DNA of 48,349 bases. Source: Bacteroidota bacterium. GTDB lineage: Bacteria; Bacteroidota; Bacteroidia; B-17B0; Aurantibacillaceae. The notes beneath the pieces are model-generated. The model had not been told where the DNA came from. It was given only the letters and a program-made list of their open reading frames with translations, and ran no database searches. Both the position numbers and the translations under genes were made by a program. Below, piece after piece: positions 14,261 through 23,065 of the stretch (positions are counted from its first letter, which is position 1; every line of letters starts with the position of its first letter). The DNA lies in the NCBI GenBank assembly GCA_900299295.1, contig OMJH01000081.1, positions 1 through 48,349 on the forward strand. The letters run 5' to 3'.

Positions 14261-17022
14261 ATAGGTTTCTCAACTCAATAATCAGAAGCTTTTTCGTTTT
14301 CATTTTCACCATTGGTGTTTTAAGATGCAGTTTTGCCCAGATTTACAATCACTTTCCAATTGAAAATTATACCCCGAAACAATATGGTCCTACCCAAAGT
14401 GCACAAAACTGGTGCGTAACACAATCGAAGGAAGGATTGATGTATTTTGGTAATTCCAATGGAATAGTGGAATATGATGGACGAAATTGGAATTTCATTC
14501 AGGTATTAAATGGCCGTTATGTTTTTTCTTTGGCCACAGACAACACAAATATCCTGTATGCCGGAACACAGGGTAATTTTGGATATTTCGCAAAAAGCCG
14601 AACTGGAAAATTAAAGTATATATCCTTATCCGATTCACTTTTACCACCAGAAAAAAGGTTGTTCACCGCCGTGTGGAGAATTTTTGTGAAAGAAGATGAG
14701 ATTTATTTTCAAACGGAAGAAGCTATTTTTATTTACAACAAAAAAACTATTTCTGTTATAAAACCTGAAAAAAGTTTTCATCTTGCAATGCAGGTTAACG
14801 GAGACATCTATGCAAGAGAAAGAGGAGTCGGTTTGATTAAAATTGAAAGGAATCAAAAAAAAATAATCAACGCATCACCAATCGCTTCCTCATATGGATT
14901 ATTCGGTTTATTGAATGATAATCAAGACAAGGAAAGGCAGATATTGATAACCCAGGAACTTGGTTTATTTTGGTTATACAAAAACGGTACAATTGAAGAA
15001 ATTCCTGGGCAAGACAAAAAAATTCTAATTGATTCAAAAATATTGGGAGGCGTTAAGCTACCCGGAAATCGTTTTGCGTTAAACACGGAGTTGAATGGAA
15101 CAATTATAATAGATCACCATGGTAAAATAATTCACTTTCTTAACTCTGAGATAAATATCCAAAACAATACCGTCATAGCGCAATACCTTGACAAAATAGG
15201 AAATCTATGGCTTTGTCTTAATAAAGGAATTACCAAAGTAGCATTACATTCACCACTACAGTTTTTTGGCCCTTCAGATGGGTTAAGCGGTAATATATAC
15301 GGTTCAACAATTTATGGAAATTCCATCTATGTAGCTTCATCCGATGGACTTTTCAGTAAAAAAAATGCAAAAGCGAAGTTTTCCGCAGTTAAGGAAATTC
15401 CTTTTTCTAGAAGGCAAGTAATGAATTACGAAAACCAGCTACTGATTGCAAGCGAAGGTGGATTGTTTCTTTTGGACGGACAAAAAGTAAAAAAAATAAT
15501 TGATGGAAGTTTTAATGCCCTCCGATATTCGGAATCTGACCGAAAAATTATTGCAGCAACGAAACATGATATTTTCATATTAAATCAAAACACGAAAGAG
15601 GACTACCATTTAAAAGTAACAAGCGATGAAATTTTTCAAATTGCAGAGGGAAAAACAAAAACGGATAGTAAAAATTATATTTGGTTAACCACTCTGAGTG
15701 GCGGAGTTTATGTAATTGACCTAAATACTATTCCTGTCCGCTTAAACGACTTAAGTTTTTCAGGAGGTCTTCCGGCAGAATGGTTATATCCTTTCTCATT
15801 CAATCAAACTATTTTTCTCGGATGCAATTACGGAATTCTTTCCCCTAAGGGAAAAAGTTTTGACTCTACCTTAATCTTTGAAGACGCAGGTATTTTAAAT
15901 ACCGAAATCAATGAAAGTTTTTCTTTCTATACACAAACTATAAATGATAAAAAATATTTTATCAAAGAAAACCATATTCATTATCTTCCTGCAATTACCA
16001 AGGCAAACTCAATCCCTGTTCCGTTTAATCCAATTGAACTAGGTAAAATACATCACCTGTATTCCAGTTCAAACCAACTGCTGATTTCTGGTGATGACGG
16101 GCTCGTTGCTTACAATGAAAACGATTCGTTTAACTACAAGGCAGGATTCAATTTAATTTTAAGAAATATCAGCATTAAAAATGATTCAACGGAATACATT
16201 TCAGATAATTCGAATGAGTTAAAAATCAACTCGCCATTTAAATACAGCCAGAACAGTATACAGGTTGTTTTTGCTGCTGATTACTATTATAAAGAGGATA
16301 AACTGGAATTTTTTGCCCGGCTTGCAGGACCATTAACCGATTCCGTTAACTGGAATTCAATACCTGAATTTGAATTCAACAATTTAGCGGAAGGAACCTA
16401 TACACTGACCGCAACCGCAAAAAACATTTTTGAAAAAACATGTGCTGATTGTACTGGTCACGGTGTGCCCGGAGGTTTTATGAGTATGGTATGTTCCGAT
16501 AAACTCAATGAGGCGGTGATGCATCACCAACATCCCGGCGAAATATTGAAATTTACCAACCGTGCGTTAAAAAAATCGCTCCGTCAAGAAGGCAGTACCG
16601 ACGCAACAAAAGACGGAAAGGAAATTGCCCTGGTCAAAATCAATACTCAAACAAAAAAATTATACTACTCCGGTGCCAACCGTTTTTTATGGATCATCAG
16701 AAAAAATACAAATGAGGTTACCGACATAAAACCCACAAAAACAGGAATCGGCGGAACAACCGAAGATAGTCAAGAATTCTTTTGTCATGAATTCAGCATG
16801 GAATCCGGAGACTGGATCTTTCTTTCTAGTGACGGATTCGGAGATCAGTTTGGGGGAGAAAAATTAAAAAAACTTACCACCAAACGTTTCAAAGAAATTT
16901 TAATCAAATCATCGCATTTATCTATAGAAGAACAACGTAGTTTTCTAAAAGATTTTTTTGAAAAATGGAAAGGAGCTCAGGAACAAGTTGATGATATTTT
17001 AGTAATCGGAACAAAATTTTAG
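14257..17022 (+). CDS. Two-component-propeller / SpoIIE-type protein with an apparent internal deletion
   Basis: The 921-residue protein has a signal peptide (1-27), a long beta-propeller of the Reg_prop type (about 45-570), and a Y_Y_Y-like beta-sandwich (about 655-725). At residues 728/729 (16440/16441) the sandwich text LAEGTYTLTATAKNIFEKT runs straight into ADCTGHGVPGGFMSMV, the middle of a SpoIIE/PP2C domain. Family members I know have between these points the rest of the sandwich, a transmembrane helix, a coiled coil and the first half of the phosphatase with its SGDFYW metal motif. The C-terminal half keeps DGFGDQFGG and QVDDILVIG. Without a membrane segment, the signal peptide would export the phosphatase fragment. 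It starts with TTG overlapping the glycosyltransferase stop. Likely a non-functional or repurposed remnant. Confidence 0.85.
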   Translation: MNRFLNSIIRSFFVFIFTIGVLRCSFAQIYNHFPIENYTPKQYGPTQSAQNWCVTQSKEGLMYFGNSNGIVEYDGRNWNFIQVLNGRYVFSLATDNTNILYAGTQGNFGYFAKSRTGKLKYISLSDSLLPPEKRLFTAVWRIFVKEDEIYFQTEEAIFIYNKKTISVIKPEKSFHLAMQVNGDIYARERGVGLIKIERNQKKIINASPIASSYGLFGLLNDNQDKERQILITQELGLFWLYKNGTIEEIPGQDKKILIDSKILGGVKLPGNRFALNTELNGTIIIDHHGKIIHFLNSEINIQNNTVIAQYLDKIGNLWLCLNKGITKVALHSPLQFFGPSDGLSGNIYGSTIYGNSIYVASSDGLFSKKNAKAKFSAVKEIPFSRRQVMNYENQLLIASEGGLFLLDGQKVKKIIDGSFNALRYSESDRKIIAATKHDIFILNQNTKEDYHLKVTSDEIFQIAEGKTKTDSKNYIWLTTLSGGVYVIDLNTIPVRLNDLSFSGGLPAEWLYPFSFNQTIFLGCNYGILSPKGKSFDSTLIFEDAGILNTEINESFSFYTQTINDKKYFIKENHIHYLPAITKANSIPVPFNPIELGKIHHLYSSSNQLLISGDDGLVAYNENDSFNYKAGFNLILRNISIKNDSTEYISDNSNELKINSPFKYSQNSIQVVFAADYYYKEDKLEFFARLAGPLTDSVNWNSIPEFEFNNLAEGTYTLTATAKNIFEKTCADCTGHGVPGGFMSMVCSDKLNEAVMHHQHPGEILKFTNRALKKSLRQEGSTDATKDGKEIALVKINTQTKKLYYSGANRFLWIIRKNTNEVTDIKPTKTGIGGTTEDSQEFFCHEFSMESGDWIFLSSDGFGDQFGGEKLKKLTTKRFKEILIKSSHLSIEEQRSFLKDFFEKWKGAQEQVDDILVIGTKF

Positions 17023-17026
17023 AATT

Positions 17027-18121
17027 ATGAAATTAGCTGAAATTATAAATACAATTGAAGAATTTGCTAGTTTGCAATGGCAGGAGCCGTACGATAACGC
17101 CGGATTACTTACAGGACATTCCGAAATGGAAATCAATTCCGCGCTCATTTGCCTTGACTGTACTGAGGCTGTCGTTGAAGAAGCCATTAAATTTAATTGC
17201 AACCTGATTATTGCTCATCATCCAATTATTTTCAGTGGGCTTAAAAAAATAAATGGAAAAAATTATGTGGAACGTACCCTAATTAAGGCAATTAAAAATG
17301 ACATTGCCATTTACGCGGCTCATACCAACCTTGATAATATAAAACATGGCGTCAACAAAAAAATTGCTGAAAAAATCGGATTAATGAATCTTGAAGTTTT
17401 ATTGCCTAAAAAAAATATTCTACGAAAACTAATTACCTTTTGCCCGCATTCACATGCAGAAAATGTTCGCACTGCCTTATTCGCTGCCGGAGCAGGAAAT
17501 ATCAGTAACTACGATTCTTGTAGCTTCAGCGTTGACGGAGTCGGAACCTTCCGTGGTAATCAGCATACCTCTCCTTTTGCCGGAAAAAAAGGGGAATTGC
17601 ATCGGGAACCGGAAACCCGAATTGAGGTAATTTTTTCTCAGGAAATTCAAAGTAAAGTAATAAACGCATTATTTTTATCCCATCCATATGAAGAGGTTGC
17701 TTACGACATTCTTCAACTGGAAAATGTGGCCAATTCAATCGGTTCTGGCATTACCGGAACCTTGCCACAATCGGTGACAGAAACTGACTTTCTAAACCAA
17801 ATAAAAAAAATTTTTGGATGTAAAACTATTCGGCATACTGAATTGTTAGGGAAAAAAATTGAACGTGTTTCTGTCTGTGGCGGAGCCGGAAGTTTTTTAC
17901 TAAAAAATGCAATAATCTCAAAATCAGATATTTATATTAGCTCAGATTTTAAATATCATGAATTTTTTGACGCAGAAAAGAAAATTGTGATTGCAGATAT
18001 TGGGCACTATGAAAGTGAACAATTTACAGGCGAAATTTTTTATGAATTAATAAAGAAAAAATTTACTACATTTGCAATCCGTTTTTCGGAAATCAATACG
18101 AATCCCGTAAATTACTTTTAA
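17027..18121 (+). CDS. Nif3-like dinuclear metal center protein (GTP cyclohydrolase I type 2 family)
   Basis: The 364-residue protein belongs to the NIF3/YbgI/DUF34 family. Likely metal ligands are His64 and His65 in AHHPIIF, the AAHTNLDN motif (His99, Asp103) and the C-terminal DIGHYESEQF. An inserted domain (about 130-230) like that of long Gram-positive and Bacteroidota members accounts for the length over 250 residues. The family is conserved but its biochemical role is unsettled, and the GTP cyclohydrolase name is a database label. It begins 4 bases after the propeller protein and ends 1 base before the zinc-ribbon gene; the Nif3 plus zinc-ribbon coiled-coil pair recurs in many bacteria. 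Confidence 0.92.
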   Translation: MKLAEIINTIEEFASLQWQEPYDNAGLLTGHSEMEINSALICLDCTEAVVEEAIKFNCNLIIAHHPIIFSGLKKINGKNYVERTLIKAIKNDIAIYAAHTNLDNIKHGVNKKIAEKIGLMNLEVLLPKKNILRKLITFCPHSHAENVRTALFAAGAGNISNYDSCSFSVDGVGTFRGNQHTSPFAGKKGELHREPETRIEVIFSQEIQSKVINALFLSHPYEEVAYDILQLENVANSIGSGITGTLPQSVTETDFLNQIKKIFGCKTIRHTELLGKKIERVSVCGGAGSFLLKNAIISKSDIYISSDFKYHEFFDAEKKIVIADIGHYESEQFTGEIFYELIKKKFTTFAIRFSEINTNPVNYF

Positions 18122-18122
18122 C

Positions 18123-18908
18123 ATGGCCAAAGCAACCATTAAAGAAAAGATTGAAGCGTCGATCGAGGAAAAATTAAAAGCATTGTATGTAGTTCAGTTA
18201 ATCGACTCAAAGGTTGACCGAATCCGAACAGTGCGTGGTGAACTGCCTTTAGAGGTTCAGGATTTGGAAGACTTGGTTGCAGGCCTTCAAACCCGTTTGG
18301 TTAATTACACAGAGGAAGTTGATGAACTTGAAAAACAGATTAGCGATAAGAAAAATGCCATAAAAGATCATCAGAATAACATTAAAAAATACGAGGCCCA
18401 ACAAAATAAGGTTCGGAATAATCGTGAATACGATGCTATAACAAAAGAAATTGAGTTCCAAAATTTAGAAATTCAACTTTGCGAAAAACGTATCAAAGAA
18501 TTTAAAGCAATTATCGCCGGTAAAAAAGATTTTTTGGACAATGCGGAAAATGAACTAAATGACAAGAAAAAAGATTTAAAGATAAAGAAAGACGAGTTAG
18601 ATGAAATTATTTCTGAAACACAGAAAGAAGAAGAAGAATTATTATCAAAAAGTCAGAAACAATTCAAATTAATTGAGACACGCCTTCAAAAAGCTTATTC
18701 TCGTATTCGTAGCAATAGCCACAATGGCCTGGCTGTTGTTCCTGTTGAGCGTAATGCCTGCGGCGGTTGCTTCAATAAAATTCCTCCTCAGCGTCAACTT
18801 GATATCAACATGCATAAAAAAATCATCGTTTGCGAGCATTGCGGACGTATATTGGTAGCAGGAAATATTATCAGTGACGAGAATAGAAATAAAATCCTAA
18901 ACGATTAA
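18123..18908 (+). CDS. Coiled-coil protein with C4 zinc ribbon (PF02591 family)
   Basis: The 261-residue protein is a long charged coiled coil (about 10-190) ending in a zinc ribbon with two CxxC pairs: ACGGCFNKIPP and VCEHCGRIL. This is the zf-RING_7/DUF164 layout; the family may bind RNA or act at the ribosome, but I know no proven role. It follows the Nif3-like gene by one base and is almost surely cotranscribed with it. After it comes a 202-base AT-rich gap before rho in which I see no ORF or clear hairpin. Confidence 0.9.
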   Translation: MAKATIKEKIEASIEEKLKALYVVQLIDSKVDRIRTVRGELPLEVQDLEDLVAGLQTRLVNYTEEVDELEKQISDKKNAIKDHQNNIKKYEAQQNKVRNNREYDAITKEIEFQNLEIQLCEKRIKEFKAIIAGKKDFLDNAENELNDKKKDLKIKKDELDEIISETQKEEEELLSKSQKQFKLIETRLQKAYSRIRSNSHNGLAVVPVERNACGGCFNKIPPQRQLDINMHKKIIVCEHCGRILVAGNIISDENRNKILND

Positions 18909-19110
18909 TTTCATTTCAAAAAAAACGTTCTTTAATCTTTCTTTCCCCAATTTTGAATGTTTGGAAAATATTTCCTAATTGTTTGTTTATTGCAAATTTT
19001 TATGGATATTCGTAAAGTTTCTTAACGAAGCATTCAAAATCCTCTCCCTAAATTCCCTGATTCATTTTCGATTTAAATAAAAACAATATTCATTTAATAT
19101 CAATTTAAAA

Positions 19111-20769
19111 ATGTACGAAGCGAAAGATTTGTCGGGCCGATTATTGCCTGAACTTAAAGAAATTGCTAAAAGCCTTGGCGTTTCAAAAACCGAAGGAGTA
19201 AAAAAACAAGATTTAATTCAGTCTATTCTGGAACGTCAGGATAAAAAAGAAAATAACGCTGTTAGCAGTGAAAAAAAATCCACAAAAAAAGTAAAACAGG
19301 ATGCAACGGAAAACAGTACCGAAGGTTCTACTTCCATCGCCAAGGAATCATCGGTAAACATTTCCGCCTCCAAACCGGAAACACTTCAAAAAGCTTTTGA
19401 TAATATTCTCGATATCCCGCCAGATAATTTTCCGATATCATCTAAACCGGAACAAACCACTGTTTCTACAATAAGCCCATCTCCTTCCAACCAGACTCCG
19501 ATTAATTCTGGTTCGACAACCCATGTTTCAAATCAGGAACATAAACGACCCGATCAAACCGTTCAATCCACGCATCCGCAAAGCCATACTCATCAACATC
19601 AACACCAACAACACCAACAACCACGCAAGCCGCAAGAACCTGCTTACAACTGGGATAATATTGTATCGGCAGAAGGTGTTCTTGAAATCATGCCAGACGG
19701 CTACGGTTTTTTACGATCTGCAGACTATAATTATCTGAATTCTCCGGATGATATTTATGTTTCTCAGGCTCAAATAAAATTGTTTGGTTTGAAAACAGGT
19801 GATACAGTAAATTGTTCTGTTCGACCGCCCCGCGAAGGAGAAAAATATTTTCCTCTAATTAAAGTAAACTCAATTAACGGGCGTGAACCTGCCTGGGTTC
19901 GTGACCGCGTCCCTTTTGATTACCTAACGCCTCTTTTTCCTGAAGAAAAATTTAAACTTACAGGACACAAAGACCAAACGCTTTCCACACGTGTGATGGA
20001 TATGTTTTGCCCTATTGGTAAGGGACAACGCGGACTTATTGTTGCTCAACCTAAAACCGGTAAAACAGTTTTACTAAAAGAGGTTGCCAATGCTATTGCT
20101 GCCAATCATCCTGAAGTTTATCTGATCATTCTCCTGATTGATGAGCGTCCGGAAGAGGTAACTGACATGGCCCGCAGTGTAAAAGCTGAGGTTGTTTCTT
20201 CCACTTTTGACGAACCTGCTGAAAAACATGTAAAGATTGCCAATATTGTATTGGAAAAAGCTAAACGTCTGGTTGAATGCGGCCATGATGTGGTTATCCT
20301 ATTAGATTCCATTACTCGTTTGGCGCGTGCCTACAATACCGTTGCTCCGGCATCAGGTAAAGTGCTCACCGGAGGCGTTGACGCCAACGCCTTACATAAA
20401 CCAAAACGTTTTTTCGGAAGTGCTCGAAAAATTGAAGACGGAGGCTCACTTACCATTCTTGCCACCGCGCTAATTGACACCGGGTCAAAAATGGATGAAG
20501 TAATATTCGAAGAATTTAAAGGTACCGGAAACATGGAAATGCAACTGGACCGCAAACTTTCAAATAAACGTATTTATCCGGCGATTGACCTCGTAGCTTC
20601 TTCAACCAGAAGAGATGACCTATTGGTTGACGCTGCAATGTTGCAACGTGTTTGGATTCTGCGGAATCATTTAGCTGATATGACCACCGTGGAGGCCATG
20701 GAATTCATACGTGACAGAATTCGAAACACGAAAACCAATGAGGAATTTTTAATCAGCATGAACGGTTAA
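19111..20769 (+). CDS. rho: Transcription termination factor Rho
   Basis: Rho is the RNA-dependent helicase that ends transcription of many genes. The 552-residue protein is longer than E. coli Rho (419). Domains: N-terminal Rho_N/SAP-like helix (1-45; [14 protein letters not shown]), a disordered Ser/Thr/Pro/Gln/His linker (about 46-180; [13 protein letters not shown]), RNA-binding OB fold (about 187-260; [15 protein letters not shown]), and the ATPase with P-loop QPKTGKT (313-319), [10 protein letters not shown] and [13 protein letters not shown]. The C-terminal [14 protein letters not shown] is intact. N-terminal extensions are common in Bacteroidota Rho. The CAA/CAC-rich repeat within the linker (about 19589-19620) may vary in length. 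Confidence 0.98.
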   Translation: MYEAKDLSGRLLPELKEIAKSLGVSKTEGVKKQDLIQSILERQDKKENNAVSSEKKSTKKVKQDATENSTEGSTSIAKESSVNISASKPETLQKAFDNILDIPPDNFPISSKPEQTTVSTISPSPSNQTPINSGSTTHVSNQEHKRPDQTVQSTHPQSHTHQHQHQQHQQPRKPQEPAYNWDNIVSAEGVLEIMPDGYGFLRSADYNYLNSPDDIYVSQAQIKLFGLKTGDTVNCSVRPPREGEKYFPLIKVNSINGREPAWVRDRVPFDYLTPLFPEEKFKLTGHKDQTLSTRVMDMFCPIGKGQRGLIVAQPKTGKTVLLKEVANAIAANHPEVYLIILLIDERPEEVTDMARSVKAEVVSSTFDEPAEKHVKIANIVLEKAKRLVECGHDVVILLDSITRLARAYNTVAPASGKVLTGGVDANALHKPKRFFGSARKIEDGGSLTILATALIDTGSKMDEVIFEEFKGTGNMEMQLDRKLSNKRIYPAIDLVASSTRRDDLLVDAAMLQRVWILRNHLADMTTVEAMEFIRDRIRNTKTNEEFLISMNG

Positions 20770-20780
20770 CCTGAATTGCT

Positions 20781-21302
20781 ATGAAAAAATATCCACTGAT
20801 CTTGTCGATTATTTTTTCCGGTCTCTACATTTCGTTCACTTTATTTTTCTATTTCACCGAACGTTACGGTGCATTTAATTTTATTTATCTGATGGCGATT
20901 GGCGCATTGATTCCGCTTGTTGTTCTCACCATAAAATTGCAGCGCGACACAGTTTACGGCGGAATTATATCAGGGAGAAATGCCGCACGAGAAGGAATGC
21001 GTTTCGTTGTATACTCAATCTTTTTTCTGTTGTTGTTTCAAACTGTGTTTTATTTCAATGGATGGAGAGAATTTAAATCAGAGGCGCTTCCGCAAGATAT
21101 TCGTGAACAGGCAATGCGCCTTGATCAAATGAACAAACGTAAATTCAATGAAACAGAGCTACAAAAAAAGATTCAGGAAGAGTTAAAAAACATTACCCTT
21201 TTCAAAGAATTATCTTTCGTTTTTTACCGCTACATTTTCGTTGGAATATTTGCATCGTTCATTTCCGCAACATTCATGAAAACCACAAAATACGTAAGTT
21301 GA
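20781..21302 (+). CDS. DUF4199 family membrane protein
   Basis: A 173-residue protein with four predicted membrane segments (about 5-27, 35-54, 75-94 and 147-165) and a charged loop containing LDQMNKRKFNETELQKKIQEE. That size and layout match the DUF4199 family of Bacteroidota, of unknown function. It starts 11 bases after rho and its TGA overlaps the TTG start of the ACP phosphodiesterase gene, so the two are coupled. Confidence 0.8.
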   Translation: MKKYPLILSIIFSGLYISFTLFFYFTERYGAFNFIYLMAIGALIPLVVLTIKLQRDTVYGGIISGRNAAREGMRFVVYSIFFLLLFQTVFYFNGWREFKSEALPQDIREQAMRLDQMNKRKFNETELQKKIQEELKNITLFKELSFVFYRYIFVGIFASFISATFMKTTKYVS

Positions 21303-21886
21303 ATTATCTCGCGCATTTTTGTCTTTCAGGACAGGACGAAGAAATTATTATCGGAAATTATATCGGAGATTCATTGAAAGGGATTTCCATGCATTCTTTC
21401 CCGAAAAAAATTCAAAACGGAATTCAGCTTCATCGATTTATTGACGACTTCACGGATCATCACCAGGAATTCATTTCATCAAAAAAAATTTTCAGTAAAA
21501 CATTTGATAAATATAGTGGCGCCTTAACCGATATTTTTTTCGATCATTTCCTGGCAAAACACTTCAATAATTTTTACGCAGGAGACCTACAGAATTTTGC
21601 AAACGCCTGCTACAAAATAGTTAAAAATCATTTCGAAATACTTCCGCAACGAGCAAAAGATTTTTTTGGGTATATGCAGGAAAACAATATTTTGTTCAAT
21701 TACTCAAATACAAAAACGATTGAAAAAGTATTAGTGGGTATGACATACCGAATTCAGCATGTCGTAAATTTGCAAGACGCATTCCCATCCTTTATGTCAA
21801 ATTATAATTGTATTGAAAACCATTTCCTTGCTTTTTACCCAAACATTCAAAATGCTTGTAATGATTTTTTAACGAATAAAAAATAA
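21299..21886 (+). CDS. Acyl carrier protein phosphodiesterase (AcpH / DUF479 family)
   Basis: The 195-residue protein resembles AcpH, which removes 4'-phosphopantetheine from holo-ACP. The N-terminal NYLAHFCLSGQDEEIIIGNYIGD is the family start, and HRFIDDFTDHH with its Asp and His residues is the HD-like metal site. ALTDIFFDHFLAKHF is a second conserved block. The start is TTG at 21299, overlapping the upstream stop as TTGA; no ATG is available nearby and the family N-terminus begins precisely there. Some members may act as other phosphohydrolases. Confidence 0.88.
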   Translation: MNYLAHFCLSGQDEEIIIGNYIGDSLKGISMHSFPKKIQNGIQLHRFIDDFTDHHQEFISSKKIFSKTFDKYSGALTDIFFDHFLAKHFNNFYAGDLQNFANACYKIVKNHFEILPQRAKDFFGYMQENNILFNYSNTKTIEKVLVGMTYRIQHVVNLQDAFPSFMSNYNCIENHFLAFYPNIQNACNDFLTNKK

Positions 21887-21910
21887 ACAGTACAAAGGAT
21901 TGTGTAATTT

Positions 21911-21918
21911 TATTTTTG
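21911..21918 (+). promoter_or_regulatory. -7 box of the glycine-rich gene promoter
   Basis: TATTTTTG fits TAnnTTTG and lies 11 bases before the ATG at 21930. No TTG is found at -33. Confidence 0.45.
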
Positions 21919-21929
21919 GTTTTAACTAA

Positions 21930-23000
21930 ATGCGAAAAGAATTTTTATTCATATTTCTGTTTTTCACGCTCCAATTCCCGAAAGTATTCCTGGCAGATGG
22001 TAACAGGGATATGAGAAGTTTTCGTATTGTGTGTGAAAAAAGAAAAGTAAAACCGGGAGAATCCCTTCAGGTAGAATTTGAAGTAAAACGAAAAAACGGT
22101 AGAAGTTATACAGCCGGACACGCTGATACTGAAAGCAAATATTTATGGCAAAAACAACAATGGGCCGATTTTGACATTGAAATAAAAGGTGGCAAAATGG
22201 AAAAAGGAATAGTATTGGTGAGTAAAGACATACGTGATCTATCATCAAAAAAAACTGTTGAGATTACCGTTACCCATAAGCAAATTAAAAAACAACAACA
22301 TAATTTAAGCCTGACAGTAGATTTTAATGGAGAAAATTTTTATCACTTTGATGGTGCAAAAGGAAAAGACGGTAAAAAAGGATTGGCAGGTGTACGAATG
22401 TTAATGGCCGATGCTGTTAACGGACAGAATGGACAACCAGGCGAAAACGGAACATCAGCGCAGGATGTTATCATCCATATAAAAAGAGATACCTCCTTTA
22501 AAAATGACACTATGCTGCGGGTTTATATCAAGTACCCTAAAAATGATACTTCGCTTGTTTTTGTACATAATATTCAACGATATAAGCTAACATTTACTTC
22601 AAACGGTGGAGATGGAGGAAACGGCGGCAACGGCGGAAGAGGTTCAGGAGGTAAAATGGCAAAAGCTCCCACTTCCTATTTCTCAGGGCAGGCCGCCGGT
22701 AATGGTGGGAATGGCGGTGCTGGCGGCGCTGCAGGAAATGGCGGTGATGCAGGAAGTATTACAATTTATATTGAAAATGAGGTTTTACACTATAAATCAA
22801 AACTGATTTTGGAAAATAATCCCGGCACCGCAGGAAAATCCGGCAAAGGCGGTGAAGGTGGGTTGGGTGGAATGGGGAATGTTTTTTTCCCTTCCGGACA
22901 AAAAGGAAATAACGGGGCAGAAGGAATTCAGGGCACAGATGGAAAAAAGGCTGAAGGCCCAAAAATCCTATCTCTTGATCAATTTCCATTTCAATTTTAA
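21930..23000 (+). CDS. Exported Gly-X-Y-rich (collagen-like) protein of unknown function
   Basis: The 356-residue protein has a signal peptide (1-22) and three beta-rich stretches separated by glycine-rich segments. These lie at about 141-176 (GAKGKDGKKGLAG, GQNGQPGENG), 225-241 and 256-275 (GNGGNGGAGG), and 299-343 (GQKGNNGAEGIQGTDGKK). The outer two hold true Gly-X-Y triplets; the middle ones are Gly-Gly-Asn repeats. Between them are short strands such as VIIHIKRDT and SITIYIENEV. No T9SS sorting domain or lipoprotein Cys is seen. It has its own -7 box and is followed by a T9SS cargo gene, so a surface or matrix role is plausible. I do not recognise the family. Confidence 0.7.
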   Translation: MRKEFLFIFLFFTLQFPKVFLADGNRDMRSFRIVCEKRKVKPGESLQVEFEVKRKNGRSYTAGHADTESKYLWQKQQWADFDIEIKGGKMEKGIVLVSKDIRDLSSKKTVEITVTHKQIKKQQHNLSLTVDFNGENFYHFDGAKGKDGKKGLAGVRMLMADAVNGQNGQPGENGTSAQDVIIHIKRDTSFKNDTMLRVYIKYPKNDTSLVFVHNIQRYKLTFTSNGGDGGNGGNGGRGSGGKMAKAPTSYFSGQAAGNGGNGGAGGAAGNGGDAGSITIYIENEVLHYKSKLILENNPGTAGKSGKGGEGGLGGMGNVFFPSGQKGNNGAEGIQGTDGKKAEGPKILSLDQFPFQF

Positions 23001-23038
23001 TTAAACCTTTTCCGGTTTTAGTTTTTAGTTTTCTTTTG

Positions 23039-23046
23039 TAAATTTG
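23039..23046 (+). promoter_or_regulatory. -7 box of the PKD protein gene
   Basis: TAAATTTG fits TAnnTTTG and ends 19 bases before the ATG. TTT at 23017-23019 lies at the -33 position with a 19-bp spacer, one mismatch from TTG. Confidence 0.5.
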
Positions 23047-23065
23047 GTAAAGGATTTTTTTACAA

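Noticed and set aside
22606-22806. Out-of-frame ORF in the glycine-rich gene
   Set aside because: It is a frame shadow of GGN-type codons; the main frame has signal peptide and promoter.
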